Shown: positions 7,917 to 18,476, numbered from the stretch's first letter. The stretch is 64,000 bases of DNA from Anderseniella sp. Alg231-50 (GCF_900149695.1 NZ_LT703003.1:2594023-2658022), one strand, 5' to 3'. The notes: generated by a model not told the origin, from the letters alone. Program-made: numbers and translations.

Positions 7917-9836
7917 CTATGACGCACGCGGTTCAACGAACATGCGGCCGCGCATTTCCATGTGCAGCGCATGGCAGAACCACTGGCAATAGAACCAGTG
8001 CACGCCGGGCCGGTCTGCGGTGAAGGTGATCGACGCCGTCGCCTGTGGCGCAACCTCCATCGCGACACCGTAGTTGGAGATGCAGAAACCGTGGGTGACA
8101 TCATCGATATCATCCAGGTTGGTCACGTAGACGGTTACTTCATCGCCCTGTTTGACCGTGAACTTCTCCAGTCCGAACTGCGGTGCGATCGACGTCATGT
8201 AGACGCGGACCTTGTTGCCGTCGCGAATGACGGTGTCGTCACTCTCGATATCCACACCGTCGGCTTTTGCCTGTTTGACGGCATCGGCAAAGATCGGATC
8301 ATCGCGCTTCCACACATTGACCGGCTTCACGATATCTGATCGCACGATGATACTGTCATGCGGCTCCGCAAACGTCGGGCCATCGTGGACAACCTTCATT
8401 TCATCGCTGGAAATATCGATCAGCTGCTCGTTTTCAGGCTTCAGGGGACCGACATTGATGAACCGGTCCTTTGAGAACTTGTTCATCGAGATCAGCCATT
8501 CACCGTCGGCCTCGGCAGTCTCGCCCATCGATGTTGAGTTGTGACCAGGCTGATAATGCACATCGACCTTGGAGATGATCGGGTCGACCTTCTCTCCCGC
8601 GAACGCCTTGATCGCCTTGTCCATGTTCCACTTCACCACCTGACTGTCCAGGAACAGCGTTGTAAAACAGTTGCCCTTGCCATCAAACGCCGTGTGAAGC
8701 GGTCCGAGGCCGAGTTCCGGCTCACCGACGATGCAGGACCGTGGGTCAGCATTGTCTGCAAACAACGCATCCACTTTTTCCACGTCGATAATGGAGACCG
8801 TGGGAGACAGTTTGCCATTGATGACAATGTGCTTCTTGTCCGGCGCGGCATTGACACCGTGCGGGCTGTTCGGGATCGGGATGTAACGCGTGTAGTTCTT
8901 GTTCTCGCCCTTCAACCCGTTGATAACCGGCACGCCGTTCAGCATCTCGACATCACCGGCCTTCACGCCGTCTTCGATGGCCTTGATGTTGAAGACCACA
9001 ACATGGTCGAGCTCGCTTTCAGTCATCTCGGCAAGGTTCATGCCCATTTCCGAGTTGTAGCTCGTCGAGAAAGCATACTTGCCCTGGTAGTCGCAGTCGG
9101 TGTTGTCGAGGTTGCCGCTGACCTTGACCTGCCATGCGACCTTCATTTCATCGCCATCGATGGCTGAGAAAATGTTCACGTATTTCGACGGGTCATCAAG
9201 GATTTCGCCATCATTGACCAATGGCGCCTCGTGCTCGCCGTTCGCAAACACATAACCGGTACGCGGAAATTTCTGCGGGCGCATGCCGTGAATGTCATGC
9301 GCGTTGGGGATCTCGATGATCTTGTCGCACTTCATCACGTCACAGCGGATGCGGGCAACCCGGGTATTCGCCTTGTCATTGGCAAAAATATAGCGCCCGT
9401 CATAGGTGCCCTCGGTGAAGGACATATGCGGATGGTGAAGGTCCCCGTTGTCGTAGGTCTTCATGCCCTTGGCCGCCAGAAAGTTCTTGGTCTTTTCTGT
9501 CAGGCCTTCGGTGAGCACTTTCAGGCTCTCATTGGTCTGGCCCCAACCGGTTGCGGAGCAGCGGTTGAACACTGGAATGCGCATCAGTTCGCGCATCGAC
9601 GGAAAGCCCAGAATGCGGACCTCACCGGTTTGTCCCGAGGACCAGAAGCCGTAATAGGGGTCAAGCTCACCCGGCGCGAGACTGGCCTTTGCAGAACCGG
9701 CCGCGCGGGCCTTTGTGATTCCATTGGAGAACAGGCCCGTTGCGGCACCGGTCCCCGCAACAACGGCACCCGCGGCACTTGCGGTCATCACGGCACGGCG
9801 CGAGAACCCCTTCTTTCTGGTTTCTTCAGCTGACAT
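7917..9836 (-). CDS. nosZ: NosZ, nitrous-oxide reductase, Tat-type (clade I)
   Basis: 639 aa from an ATG preceded by AAAGGAGTT at 7 nt. The open frame runs further upstream into nosR but has no role there. A Tat signal ([18 protein letters not shown]) marks the clade I enzyme. The seven-bladed N-terminal propeller carries the His residues for CuZ (for example DLHHPHMSF and [10 protein letters not shown]). The C-terminal cupredoxin domain ends with the CuA ligands C617, C621, H625 and M628 in [12 protein letters not shown]. It reduces N2O to N2 in the periplasm. All visible key motifs are intact, so the enzyme should be functional. Confidence 0.97.
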   Translation of the reverse strand: MSAEETRKKGFSRRAVMTASAAGAVVAGTGAATGLFSNGITKARAAGSAKASLAPGELDPYYGFWSSGQTGEVRILGFPSMRELMRIPVFNRCSATGWGQTNESLKVLTEGLTEKTKNFLAAKGMKTYDNGDLHHPHMSFTEGTYDGRYIFANDKANTRVARIRCDVMKCDKIIEIPNAHDIHGMRPQKFPRTGYVFANGEHEAPLVNDGEILDDPSKYVNIFSAIDGDEMKVAWQVKVSGNLDNTDCDYQGKYAFSTSYNSEMGMNLAEMTESELDHVVVFNIKAIEDGVKAGDVEMLNGVPVINGLKGENKNYTRYIPIPNSPHGVNAAPDKKHIVINGKLSPTVSIIDVEKVDALFADNADPRSCIVGEPELGLGPLHTAFDGKGNCFTTLFLDSQVVKWNMDKAIKAFAGEKVDPIISKVDVHYQPGHNSTSMGETAEADGEWLISMNKFSKDRFINVGPLKPENEQLIDISSDEMKVVHDGPTFAEPHDSIIVRSDIVKPVNVWKRDDPIFADAVKQAKADGVDIESDDTVIRDGNKVRVYMTSIAPQFGLEKFTVKQGDEVTVYVTNLDDIDDVTHGFCISNYGVAMEVAPQATASITFTADRPGVHWFYCQWFCHALHMEMRGRMFVEPRAS

Positions 9837-9871
9837 ATCGCTAACTCCTTTCACGTTGATGGAAGCAGAAT

Positions 9872-12109
9872 TCATTCTGCCGGCACTTGGACATTTCCCG
9901 TTTGCTCGTCCGTCGGTAGAATTGGTTTGACCTGCTTGGGCCTGGGCGCGCCGCCACGGGCGCGCGACGCCGCCTTCTTGATGCATACCGGGCACTTGGA
10001 CGTGCTCTGGTAGAGCACCTGGCAATGCAGGCACTGATGACACTCGTTCGGATTGATGTGGCCTTCCGGATGAATGGCCTGGACCATGCACTCATTGGCG
10101 CAACGCAGGCACGGATCACCGCATTGCCTGTAGCGCTTGAGCCAGTCGAACATCCGCATGCGCGCGGGGATCGCGAGGGCAGCGCCCAGCGGACAGAGAT
10201 AGCGGCAGTAAAACCGTTCCACGAACAATCCGGCCGCGAGCAAGGCGACCACAAACAGCACATAGGGCCACGTGCGATCGAATTTCAAAATGATCGCGGT
10301 CTTGAACGGCTCGACCTCGGCATAGCGTTCCGCGAGCTCAAGCGAGTACAGGGACAGACCGAAAAGGCCCAGGAAAATCATATACTTGATAGGCCAAAGA
10401 CGCTCATGCACGCTCCATGGCACCTGGAACTGCGGCACCTTGCAGAACCGCGCGATCTTGTTGGTCAGTTCCTGCAGGGCACCAAACGGGCACAACCAAC
10501 CGCAGAACACCCCGCGCCCCCAGAACAGCAGTGAGGCGGCAACCGAAAACCACAGGATGAAGATCAGCGGGTCCATCAGGAAGGCGGACCAGGAGAAATT
10601 CTTCGTTACCGCTGAGAAGAAGGCCAGAATGTTGACGACCGACAGTTGCGCATTGGCGTACCAGCCCAGCACGAACAGGGTGAAGGCCAGAAACACGATC
10701 CGGAACCAGTAGGTGAAGCGCTCATGCCTGGTCACCTGCATCTGGAAGAAAAACACCCCCGTCAGCACTACAATGGCAGCGACCAGCAATCCAACCTCGA
10801 CACGCTTCTGGCCCCAGATGCGTTGCCACAAATGGCTCAGTTCATCCGGATCGGAGGCAGCCAGATCGCCGGAAATTTGAACTGCTGCGGTCGGCCCGGT
10901 CGCTGCAGCGACCAGTCCAGCATGGCGATCCGGAATACGATAGCCGAGATCAAAGGTGATGAATGACTTGTCGATGGCGCCGACCGCCCGCTGCACCAGC
11001 AATTGCAGGCGGAAAGGTTCGGCCGGGTTGAAACCCATGTCGGCGGGAACCTTGAACAGGTCAAGTTCGGTGAACGAAGGCGCATCAGCTGGTACCAACC
11101 GCCCCAGGCGCCGGTGCTGCTTGTCAAAGAATCTCGCAGATGAGTCACCCTGAATAAGCTGGATGCGATCGAAAATGCCGCCGCGCACATAACCCGACCC
11201 CTTGAAAGAGTACTTGCCGCGCCCGAGCACCAGTATGGCCTCTTCACCCTCGTCCAGCCATTCAGTCAGGTTTTCAAATTCATCATCACCCAACAGGGTA
11301 CGGCCGATTTCGGGTGCGCTGACGAGGGCCATCTGCATGTCAATAAACGTGTCTTCAGGGTCGCCTTTTTCCGGCCGCTGTGTCGCGCGCGCATCACCGC
11401 TGTCGATGAAGGCCTGGTTGACCTGACCCACATCCAGGCGCAACGACCGTACGGATCCGTCACCTGCCAGGGTCTGCCAGTTTGATATCGGTATGTCATC
11501 GCCCGCAGGCCGCAGCAGCTTCTTCTCCGGACCCTGGTTCGGCAATTCGGCTTTCAATCCGCCAAGGCCAAGCGACCGGGCAACCTTTAATCCGGCCCTG
11601 ACAATCGAGTCATCGATGACCATGATGGTTACGGTCGCGCCGGAAACGATGTCCAGATCATGTGCAGACCCGCCTGCTTCGGCTTCCCTGATCAGGTCAA
11701 GCCCGGCATATTTTTCCGTCACTGCCCGGATTTTGGATTCAGGAATACCGATCAGCACAATCGGCTCAGAGTGCTTGACGAGCTTCACGCCTGTCACTTT
11801 GGCATTGTCATCAACACCCATCACCACATGGATCGGCTTGCCGGAGTAACCGGTTGTCGTGACGAAGTCCGAGGTCAGAAAGACATGGCCAACCGGCTTG
11901 CCGCTCTTTAGAGCCGGGACGACAGGAATGTCTGAACGCAACTCGCCAAAGCTGTCGGCGCCCGGCACCAGCACCGAGACATCAACGTCATCCAGAAATT
12001 TAGCAACAAGAGGCTCACTGTGACCGGTGTGAACACCAATCATTACCCAGGTGACCATGACCAGTATTGCTGTGAGCATGTTGCGATCGCATTGCCTGTT
12101 CAATCGCAT
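9872..12109 (-). CDS. nosR: NosR, membrane flavo-iron-sulfur protein of N2O respiration
   Basis: 745 aa. An N-terminal signal/TM segment precedes a periplasmic FMN-binding domain with the flavin-attachment motif SGATVTIM. Several TM helices follow, containing the CGWLCPFGA and [10 protein letters not shown] cysteine motifs. A C-terminal pair of 4Fe-4S clusters comes next ([12 protein letters not shown] and CHQCLHCQ), then a CPVC site. NosR passes quinol electrons to NosZ and is needed for nos expression. It is the first gene of the cluster, ends 35 nt before nosZ, and has an FNR/NNR-type box upstream. Confidence 0.95.
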   Translation of the reverse strand: MRLNRQCDRNMLTAILVMVTWVMIGVHTGHSEPLVAKFLDDVDVSVLVPGADSFGELRSDIPVVPALKSGKPVGHVFLTSDFVTTTGYSGKPIHVVMGVDDNAKVTGVKLVKHSEPIVLIGIPESKIRAVTEKYAGLDLIREAEAGGSAHDLDIVSGATVTIMVIDDSIVRAGLKVARSLGLGGLKAELPNQGPEKKLLRPAGDDIPISNWQTLAGDGSVRSLRLDVGQVNQAFIDSGDARATQRPEKGDPEDTFIDMQMALVSAPEIGRTLLGDDEFENLTEWLDEGEEAILVLGRGKYSFKGSGYVRGGIFDRIQLIQGDSSARFFDKQHRRLGRLVPADAPSFTELDLFKVPADMGFNPAEPFRLQLLVQRAVGAIDKSFITFDLGYRIPDRHAGLVAAATGPTAAVQISGDLAASDPDELSHLWQRIWGQKRVEVGLLVAAIVVLTGVFFFQMQVTRHERFTYWFRIVFLAFTLFVLGWYANAQLSVVNILAFFSAVTKNFSWSAFLMDPLIFILWFSVAASLLFWGRGVFCGWLCPFGALQELTNKIARFCKVPQFQVPWSVHERLWPIKYMIFLGLFGLSLYSLELAERYAEVEPFKTAIILKFDRTWPYVLFVVALLAAGLFVERFYCRYLCPLGAALAIPARMRMFDWLKRYRQCGDPCLRCANECMVQAIHPEGHINPNECHQCLHCQVLYQSTSKCPVCIKKAASRARGGAPRPKQVKPILPTDEQTGNVQVPAE

Positions 12110-12166
12110 GCCAACCCGTCTTCTTTCATTTGCACCGCCAATTTAGCGGTCAGGCAAAATTCAACG

Positions 12167-12180
12167 TTGCGCTACCGCAA
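12167..12180. promoter_or_regulatory. FNR/NNR-type box TTGCG-CTAC-CGCAA upstream of nosR
   Basis: A perfect 14-bp inverted repeat with the TTG-N8-CAA spacing of FNR/DNR/NnrR sites. Its centre is about 64 nt upstream of the nosR start codon. The inner bases (CG) differ from the classical TTGAT half-site, which is common for NO-sensing DNR/NNR proteins. The likely binder is the Crp/Fnr protein encoded divergently to nnrS. The repeat is seen directly. The regulator match is an inference. Confidence 0.65.
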
Positions 12181-12311
12181 ACAGGCAGGCTTTTACAGCC
12201 AACTCAAAACTGGGAATAAGTCGTTGTTCTAAGGATAAAATTTTGGTTTTCAGAGAAACCGGATCAAGGCAGTTGCGTGTAATTCCGGACACTGCCGACG
12301 GGTGGCGGGCC

Positions 12312-13496
12312 CTAAGCCGTGCGGCTCTGCGGAAGCAGCAAGGCGCGAGAAAACAAGACCCCGAAACCAATAAAGGCAACCATCCAGAAAAGTCCAGCGG
12401 CATGGATCAACATGTCCTGGGGACCAATGTCCAGCCCGGCGAGAATTCGCGCTGCTGCTGCACCATTCACCGCCAGAAACAACAATTTGGCCGCTCCGCC
12501 GGCATGCAGCGGCCGCTCGGTATGACCGAGGCTCGCACGCGCCATCACGGATAATGTCATGCCGCCAACGGCGCCCACACCAAGGGCGTGTATGCCGGCT
12601 GCCTGCGGAATGGCATCGCCGAGCCAAACCGCGGCGGCAATCAGCGCGAAGCCAAGCGGTACATAGAAGTAACTCACGTGCAGTATGAACACGAGGCTGT
12701 CCCTGAGCGTCCGGTCACCGGCCCAACGTGCCAGTCTTGCAAAATGTGCCGCGCTTGCGATCACCATTCCGCCCCCGGTTGCCCTTGCCTCCGGCGCAAT
12801 CACCCAGCTTGTCATGGCGACAAACCCGATCAGGATCGCAACCGCGTCAAACCGTGAAAACGGCACTGGCAGCCGCCCCGGATTTTCCCGGTTCAGCCAA
12901 TTGCGGGTAAAGCTCGGGATGACCCGTCCGCCAATAATCATGATCAATAGGATCACCGCGCTCGCCGCCGCCCTGCGGCTGTAGTCACTGGCCCCGTCAA
13001 ACTGCACCTCCATGTGAAAACCAATATTGGCGCCGATCAGGAGAATGACGGGCATCAGTACCTTCAGGTTGCGCCAGTTCTTCCCTGCAGTGATTTCATT
13101 CGCGATAACCGCTGCGACCAGAGCCAGGAAACTGACATCGATCATCATCACGACTCGCCAGTCCAGCAGGTTCGAGAAACTCACTGCCAGTCTGCCGGCA
13201 ATCCAGACCAGCAGGAGCAGCAGCAGAGGCATTCCGCGAACGGGCATTCGTCCGGTCCAGTTTGGAACCGCAGTGAACAGGAAACCCGTGATGATTGCGG
13301 GCAGGAACCCGAAATACAGTTCGTGGACATGCCAGTCGACCGGTGCGAACCGGCTGGCAAGTTCAAGTTCATCATAGAACTGCGGCAACCAAAGCAGAAT
13401 GGTTAGACCGGCATACAGCGAACCAAAAAAGAAGAACGGGCGAAACCCGCCGCTCAGAAAGGCGGCCCCTTGATAGCTGCGTCGCGCTGATGACAT
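12312..13496 (-). CDS. nnrS: NnrS family haem/copper membrane protein
   Basis: 394 aa with about 12 hydrophobic segments. Family hallmarks are the opening FLSGGFRPFFFFGSLYAGL, DWHVHELYFGFLPAIITGFLFT with its His residues, GGRVIPSFTRNW, and MARASLGHTERPL near the C-terminus. NnrS protects against nitrosative stress and is widespread beside denitrification genes. It is transcribed towards nosR and divergently from the Crp/Fnr gene, whose start is about 70 nt away, so they share a promoter region. Confidence 0.93.
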   Translation of the reverse strand: MSSARRSYQGAAFLSGGFRPFFFFGSLYAGLTILLWLPQFYDELELASRFAPVDWHVHELYFGFLPAIITGFLFTAVPNWTGRMPVRGMPLLLLLLVWIAGRLAVSFSNLLDWRVVMMIDVSFLALVAAVIANEITAGKNWRNLKVLMPVILLIGANIGFHMEVQFDGASDYSRRAAASAVILLIMIIGGRVIPSFTRNWLNRENPGRLPVPFSRFDAVAILIGFVAMTSWVIAPEARATGGGMVIASAAHFARLARWAGDRTLRDSLVFILHVSYFYVPLGFALIAAAVWLGDAIPQAAGIHALGVGAVGGMTLSVMARASLGHTERPLHAGGAAKLLFLAVNGAAAARILAGLDIGPQDMLIHAAGLFWMVAFIGFGVLFSRALLLPQSRTA

Positions 13497-13566
13497 GTTT
13501 CCTCACTGCAATTGTTGCGGATGCAGGCGCACTACGATTAAGTGTTCGCGGGGAGAGTTTACTGCC

Positions 13567-14304
13567 ATGCCAACAGGCCTGGTTTGCGCGCCGACAAACA
13601 AAAAGAACATCGACATGCTGGATAAATCTCTTATTGCCGATCTTCCACCGTTCGCCGGGATGGACAATGACAGCCTGGAGAAGCTCATCTCTGCGGCGCA
13701 GGCGCAGCGCTATTCAAAGAACACACATATCTTCACGCAGGGAGCAGACGCTGAACATTTCTACCTTCTGCTTGATGGGTATTTGCGGGTCGTCAAGGTC
13801 ACGGCGCATGGCGAGCAGGTGATCGCACGCTACATCTCAACCGGCGAACTGTTCGGCATTGCCGTGGCCATCAGCCAGGACACCTATCCGGCCAACGCAA
13901 TTGCCGCTGTCGACTGTGTCGCCCTGGTTTGGCCCAACAGCGTCTGGCAGCCGACAATCAATGAAAACCCGTCATTCTCGACCAACACCTACCGGACAAT
14001 CGGTGACCGTCTACAGGAGACGCAGGAGCGACTGGTTGAACTTTCGACGGAACGCGTTGAGCAACGTGTCGCCAGTGCCCTGCTGAAGCTTGTCAGGCAA
14101 ACCGGCAGGAAAACCGACGACGGGGTATTGATCGATTTCCCGATCTCCCGCCAGGACCTGTCGGAAATGACGGGCACGACACTTCACACGGTGTCGCGCC
14201 TTTTGAGTTCCTGGGAAATCGAAGGTCTCATAAAAAGCGGCCGGCAACGTATTACGGTCGTCGAAGATCACAAGGTGATGCGGATCGCCCACGGGCAGAA
14301 ATAG
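13567..14304 (+). CDS. Crp/Fnr family transcriptional regulator (NNR/DNR-like)
   Basis: 245 aa from an ATG with GGGGAG upstream. A second ATG 16 codons on (MLDKSLIADLPPF) is also possible. A cNMP-binding-type beta roll fills residues 20-135 (HIFTQGADAEHFYLLLDGYL). The Crp winged helix follows, with the recognition helix in SRQDLSEMTGTTLHTVSRLL. There is no N-terminal Cys cluster, so it is not an Fe-S FNR. It belongs with the DNR/NNR class, which senses NO by haem. Its position next to nnrS and nos suggests it controls both. The effector is inferred. Confidence 0.88.
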   Translation: MPTGLVCAPTNKKNIDMLDKSLIADLPPFAGMDNDSLEKLISAAQAQRYSKNTHIFTQGADAEHFYLLLDGYLRVVKVTAHGEQVIARYISTGELFGIAVAISQDTYPANAIAAVDCVALVWPNSVWQPTINENPSFSTNTYRTIGDRLQETQERLVELSTERVEQRVASALLKLVRQTGRKTDDGVLIDFPISRQDLSEMTGTTLHTVSRLLSSWEIEGLIKSGRQRITVVEDHKVMRIAHGQK

Positions 14305-14364
14305 GCGACGCAACACTGCTCCGTCACCTGACCGGATTGGCCTGCCGACAGCAATACTGTCAGG

Positions 14365-15606
14365 TCACTTCTGGCCGAATTGGCCGTAGTCCACCGCTTC
14401 GTCCTTGTTGAGGTGATTGTCGACGGGCGCCATGGGATACTTAAGGCCGGTAGCACAGTTGAACAGCACAGCGGTATCGTCCGCCGAGATCTTGCCTTCA
14501 GCCAAGGCCCGTTTGTAGGCCGCCGCCGTCGCTGCACCTTCCGGACACAGCAACAGGCCTTCTTCTCTTGCTATGGCATCTCGCGTCGCCATGATCTCGT
14601 CGTCAGGCAGCGCCATGGCGAATCCACCGGACTCATTGACACCGCGAATGATCAGGAAATCTCCAACCGCGACAGGCACCCGGATGCCGGCAGCCACCGT
14701 ATGGGCGTCCTGCCACAACGGCGCATGCTCATCGCCGTTTTCCCAGGCCCGCACAATCGGTGCGCACCCTTCTGCCTGCACCGCCACCATGCGCGGCAGC
14801 GGCCCGTCGATCCAGCCCAGTTCCCTGAGTTCGTGAAACGCCTTCCACATCCCGATCAGGCCGGTGCCGCCGCCGGTCGGGTAGAAGATCACGTCCGGAA
14901 GTTTCCAGCCGAACTGTTCGGCCAGTTCCAGGCCCATGGTTTTCTTGCCCTCGATCCGATAGGGCTCTTTCAGTGTGGAGACGTCGTACCAGCCGACCGG
15001 CCTCTTGCCTTCACCGACAATCTTGCCGCAATCATTGATCAGCCCGTTGACCATGTAGGTTTCAGCGCCCTGCTGCTGAATTTCGCGGATGTTTATGTCA
15101 GGCGTGTCCGCCGGACAGAACACGGTGGCCCGCTGCCCGGCGCGCCGCGCATAGGCGGCCATGGCAGCGCCGGCATTGCCGTTGGTCGGGATCGCCAGGT
15201 GCTCAACGCCGAGTTCCTTCGCCATGGATACCGCCAGGCACAGGCCGCGAGCCTTGAATGATCCGGTCGGCAACCGGCCTTCATCCTTGACGATGACCTT
15301 GCCGGGCCTGGCGCCGAGCCCGCCGGCAGACTGTTCCAGTCCGATCAGCGGTGTGACCACTTCACCGAGTGAGACCCTGTTTTCCGCCCTGGCAACCGGC
15401 AGCATCGGGGCATAGCGCCAGAAACCCGCTTCACTCGACGTCTCGATATCAGCCCTGGCAACAGCCTTGCCCATTGCTTCCAGGTCATAACGTACCAGAA
15501 GCGGCCGGCCCGCCTCCGACAGTCCGTGCACTTCACCGGACTTGTAGGTTTTGCCGGTCAGCGAGCATTCAAGATGGCTGACGAATGTTTGAGCGTTTTG
15601 ATCCAT
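14365..15606 (-). CDS. Threonine synthase-like PLP enzyme
   Basis: 413 aa, fold type II PLP enzyme. The Schiff-base Lys is in LPTGSFKARGLCLAV, the phosphate/substrate loop is IPTNGNAGAAMAAYARRAG, and the PLP-phosphate glycine loop is FYPTGGGTGLIGMWKAF. An N-terminal CSLTGKTY segment resembles the Cys-containing start of archaeal/plant-type threonine synthases. The reaction would be O-phosphohomoserine to threonine, but related enzymes include diaminopropionate lyase and threonine dehydratase. It lies 162 nt downstream of pduE on the same strand, so it may belong to the BMC operon or have its own promoter. A catabolic lyase role there is only a guess. Confidence 0.75.
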   Translation of the reverse strand: MDQNAQTFVSHLECSLTGKTYKSGEVHGLSEAGRPLLVRYDLEAMGKAVARADIETSSEAGFWRYAPMLPVARAENRVSLGEVVTPLIGLEQSAGGLGARPGKVIVKDEGRLPTGSFKARGLCLAVSMAKELGVEHLAIPTNGNAGAAMAAYARRAGQRATVFCPADTPDINIREIQQQGAETYMVNGLINDCGKIVGEGKRPVGWYDVSTLKEPYRIEGKKTMGLELAEQFGWKLPDVIFYPTGGGTGLIGMWKAFHELRELGWIDGPLPRMVAVQAEGCAPIVRAWENGDEHAPLWQDAHTVAAGIRVPVAVGDFLIIRGVNESGGFAMALPDDEIMATRDAIAREEGLLLCPEGAATAAAYKRALAEGKISADDTAVLFNCATGLKYPMAPVDNHLNKDEAVDYGQFGQK

Positions 15607-15768
15607 GGGAGAGCAACTGGTCCTGTGTGAGGTGAAATGGAAGCACCGCAGCGCAACGATGGCCCAGCATTAGGATGAATTGTTCACCAATGATACGACC
15701 AACGGCAGAATATTTGAGGCCAGTCTGTGTTCCCCCACCCACGGCATGATTAGGATCACGCCCGTACC

Positions 15769-16191
15769 CTAAAATCGTTTGCTGAACAGTCCGCGGCGCT
15801 CGTAGACTTCCGCTGCCTCTTCCAGCATGGATGCAAGCAGCGGTGCGTCGAATTCCGATCGCAACTCTTCCGCCTTTCTCAGCAACGGGTCTTTTGAACC
15901 TGCACGGCCCGGGCGCAACAATTCGTACACTTCCAGGATCTGCGCGTTGCTGAGGCGCGTCATCTCCGCGGCTCGCTCGAAGTTTGATGCCAGCATCGTG
16001 CGCCCGGCAGCGCCGGCAATGGTGGCTTGCGCGCGAAGCGACTGTGGAGTGATGCGCAGATCCTCCATGGTGACCTGTCCGGACAAAACCGCGTCCATGG
16101 TGATCTGCCCAAGCTTCAGCCCGCGGGCACCCGCAACCTCTTCCGGATGCGTCTCGGCCAGCGGATAACCTGTCTTGTCAGAGGATTTCAT
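15769..16191 (-). CDS. Diol dehydratase small (gamma) subunit, PduE-like
   Basis: 140 aa. Begins with YPLAETHPE, the conserved opening of PduE (DYPLA..HPE), then GLKLGQITMDAVLSGQ, typical for the region that contacts the alpha subunit, and a helical C-terminus with LRPGRAG. It is shorter than Klebsiella/Salmonella PduE (about 173 aa), mainly at the N-terminus. Its ATG overlaps the stop of the fused alpha-beta gene by one base (TGATG), so the two are co-translated. It completes the B12-dependent diol/glycerol dehydratase. Confidence 0.9.
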   Translation of the reverse strand: MKSSDKTGYPLAETHPEEVAGARGLKLGQITMDAVLSGQVTMEDLRITPQSLRAQATIAGAAGRTMLASNFERAAEMTRLSNAQILEVYELLRPGRAGSKDPLLRKAEELRSEFDAPLLASMLEEAAEVYERRGLFSKRF

Positions 16192-18476
16192 CAGCCTTGT
16201 CCTCCCAGAAACCGGACTTCAACGTCTTCCGGCTCCGCATTGTTCTCGCTCATGTCAGTCTCGATTGCGTAGATCAGGGCCACCCGGGCATGAAACCTTG
16301 CCCCCAGGGCCTCGCCCCTGGTCTTCACGATCACCGGCACCGGATCCTCCTGGCGTGCATAGACCACCGCATTGCGCCCGAACTGCTCATAGTGATCGAG
16401 CCCCGTGATGGGCGCATTGGAAAACAGTTCCAGGTTGTTGTGTGGCAAGCGGTCCTTTTGGTGAATGACGGCCGTCCCTTTTGCCTGCAGGCCAATGCCG
16501 ACACCCGATCCTGACAGGCGCGCGGCACTCAGGCCCAGAAATGACGTATCAGCAGTGTGGCGCAACCTTACGATCCGCATCGTCCCGCCTTCGGCCCGTA
16601 TGCCTTTCGCGATGCATTCCAGGACACTGCTCAACGGATGCCCGGCCAGTGTCCGGAACAGTTTGACACCAAATCCCGGGCTGATGCCGACAACGATTTC
16701 CCTTGGGTCTGTTCCCGGCGCGGCCGCTCCCATGGTGCGATAGACGATCCGGCGGTTCTCGCCTTTCCCTGCCGCCGCTTCCAGACGCAGAACCTCTTTT
16801 TGGCCCAACTCGTCCCGGATGTGGGCAATTTCCTCGCGCCGGGCTTCGGTGAGCCTGTATCCGGTGCCGGGCCCCTGATAATCATTCGGGTCATTGACGG
16901 CGCTGATGACCTTGCCGTCCCGCACCACCGCAGAGGTTTGCAGATAATCACCCGACAACCGCAACCTGATCAGGAACAGGAGATTGTCAGCCTCCTCTGT
17001 AAAACCGCCATTGTGCAGGGAACGCACCACATCCAGCATATTGATGCCGCGCTCCGCGATCTTCTGACTGATGCGGGCAACTTCGTCGGCCGGAAATGTG
17101 TCGGTTTCATTTGATCCGGACGCGGCAGCCACGGATTGTTGCATCGCCGGCGTCGGTTGCGCCAGGTCAAGGTCCGCCAGAACGTGGGAAAGCGCCGCAA
17201 GCGCACGCTGACGCAGTGCGAGGGCTTCGCTTTCACCCACCGAGGTCAGTCCGCCATCTGCTTCAAGGTCGCGTTGCAGCACGAGGAATTCTTCCAGCTC
17301 TTCACCATTGAACGATGACGGGTTGAACGAGTTGTCGTACTTGAGAATGGTGCCGAAGCCGGAACAAATCAGGTCGGACCCGCCTGTCAGGTAAGGCACG
17401 ATCTTGGCTCCCACCCGCATTTCAGACTCAGAATGACGGGCGTCGTTACCTGAGGCGCACTCGAGATCGAGCCACACGGCTATCAGGTTTTCGGCAAGGA
17501 TCTCGCGCACACCGCCCGGGATGGATGACGCCAGTGGTGCGCCGTCGATCCCGCCGTTTTGAGTTCCCTGTGCACCCATCGCCCGTTGCAGACACAGACA
17601 ACGCGCCTCCAGGTAGAGCAGTGACTTGGCCTCATGAAACCCCATCAGCAGTTCTGCCGCTGCCCCTGACGTGCACCGCATCTTGATGCCGCGCGACGCA
17701 TAGGCAGCCGTCAGCCACATTTTGGACCAGGGCGTATCGTCCCCGTCCACAAATGCGCTTTCAGTGCCATAGACCGACACGGTTTCGGCGTAGGAGGTAA
17801 AACCCGCCATGCCGATCTCAAGCTCTTCCGCCTCCTCGCTGGAACACTGAAACAGCGTGCCGGCGCGGCCAACAGCCGATCCCACGCAACAAGCCAGTGC
17901 ATTTGACCAGGAGTTGCGCGCCACTCTCATGGTGGTTTCAATCTCGTCGAAGCCCAGCGCCACGGCAAAGGCGGCATCTGCGGCCAATTGCAGGGGATCA
18001 TCCTTGGCATTGGTCACATGAGCCTGGTTGCCGGGCGTCTGCCGGGCGCGCATCTTGGAATAGGCAAACCCGAGTTCCATGGCGTTCAACTGAGCCACGG
18101 TTTCAGCAAGCCGTGCTGGTGTCAGCCCTTGCGCCAGTCGCGTCAGGTCAGTTCTGGGAACATTTATGTCAACCAGCATGCGGGCCAGATCTGTCGATGG
18201 AATCGCCATGGCCTCCGGGACAAGTTCCGGATCGAGGTGATGGCTGGCAATGAACGCATCGATCATGTCGAAATCGTCCATCGGAACGCCATCCATTTCG
18301 ACGATACGGCCGTCTTTCAACACTGCACCGGGGACAGGATCCGCGGCACCCGCAAACGCGGCAAAACCGTTTTCAGGATCGTCGCAGGCAAACAGGTCCG
18401 AGCGCAGGGGCCGGCTGTCCCAATCATCAAACCGCCGCCAGCGATTTGCATTCATCGGGGCTTCATCACTGGTCAT
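16191..18476 (-). CDS. Fused large+medium subunits of B12-dependent diol/glycerol dehydratase (PduC-PduD fusion)
   Basis: 761 aa. Residues 1-~540 match the large subunit: VEMDGVPMDDFDMIDAFIA, NAMELGFAYSKMRARQTPGN, the substrate/K+ site region (GTESAFVDGDDTPWSK), and GAQGTQNGGIDGAPLASSI. From ~560 the medium subunit follows: GTDPREIVVGISPGFG, VRLRHTADTSFLGLSAARLSG and GLQAKGTAVIHQKDRLPHNN. In enteric bacteria these are separate proteins (about 554 and 224 aa). The enzyme turns 1,2-propanediol into propionaldehyde, or glycerol into 3-hydroxypropionaldehyde, by an adenosylcobalamin radical. No reactivase (PduGH/DdrAB) or adenosyltransferase is visible in the window. The start could be the second ATG, 7 codons on. 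Substrate is inferred. Confidence 0.9.
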   Translation of the reverse strand: MTSDEAPMNANRWRRFDDWDSRPLRSDLFACDDPENGFAAFAGAADPVPGAVLKDGRIVEMDGVPMDDFDMIDAFIASHHLDPELVPEAMAIPSTDLARMLVDINVPRTDLTRLAQGLTPARLAETVAQLNAMELGFAYSKMRARQTPGNQAHVTNAKDDPLQLAADAAFAVALGFDEIETTMRVARNSWSNALACCVGSAVGRAGTLFQCSSEEAEELEIGMAGFTSYAETVSVYGTESAFVDGDDTPWSKMWLTAAYASRGIKMRCTSGAAAELLMGFHEAKSLLYLEARCLCLQRAMGAQGTQNGGIDGAPLASSIPGGVREILAENLIAVWLDLECASGNDARHSESEMRVGAKIVPYLTGGSDLICSGFGTILKYDNSFNPSSFNGEELEEFLVLQRDLEADGGLTSVGESEALALRQRALAALSHVLADLDLAQPTPAMQQSVAAASGSNETDTFPADEVARISQKIAERGINMLDVVRSLHNGGFTEEADNLLFLIRLRLSGDYLQTSAVVRDGKVISAVNDPNDYQGPGTGYRLTEARREEIAHIRDELGQKEVLRLEAAAGKGENRRIVYRTMGAAAPGTDPREIVVGISPGFGVKLFRTLAGHPLSSVLECIAKGIRAEGGTMRIVRLRHTADTSFLGLSAARLSGSGVGIGLQAKGTAVIHQKDRLPHNNLELFSNAPITGLDHYEQFGRNAVVYARQEDPVPVIVKTRGEALGARFHARVALIYAIETDMSENNAEPEDVEVRFLGGQG

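Noticed and set aside
14305..14364. Possible hairpin (GACAG...CTGTC) between the convergent Crp/Fnr and threonine-synthase-like genes
   Set aside because: Only a 5-bp core with mismatched outer arms and no T-run, too weak to call a terminator.
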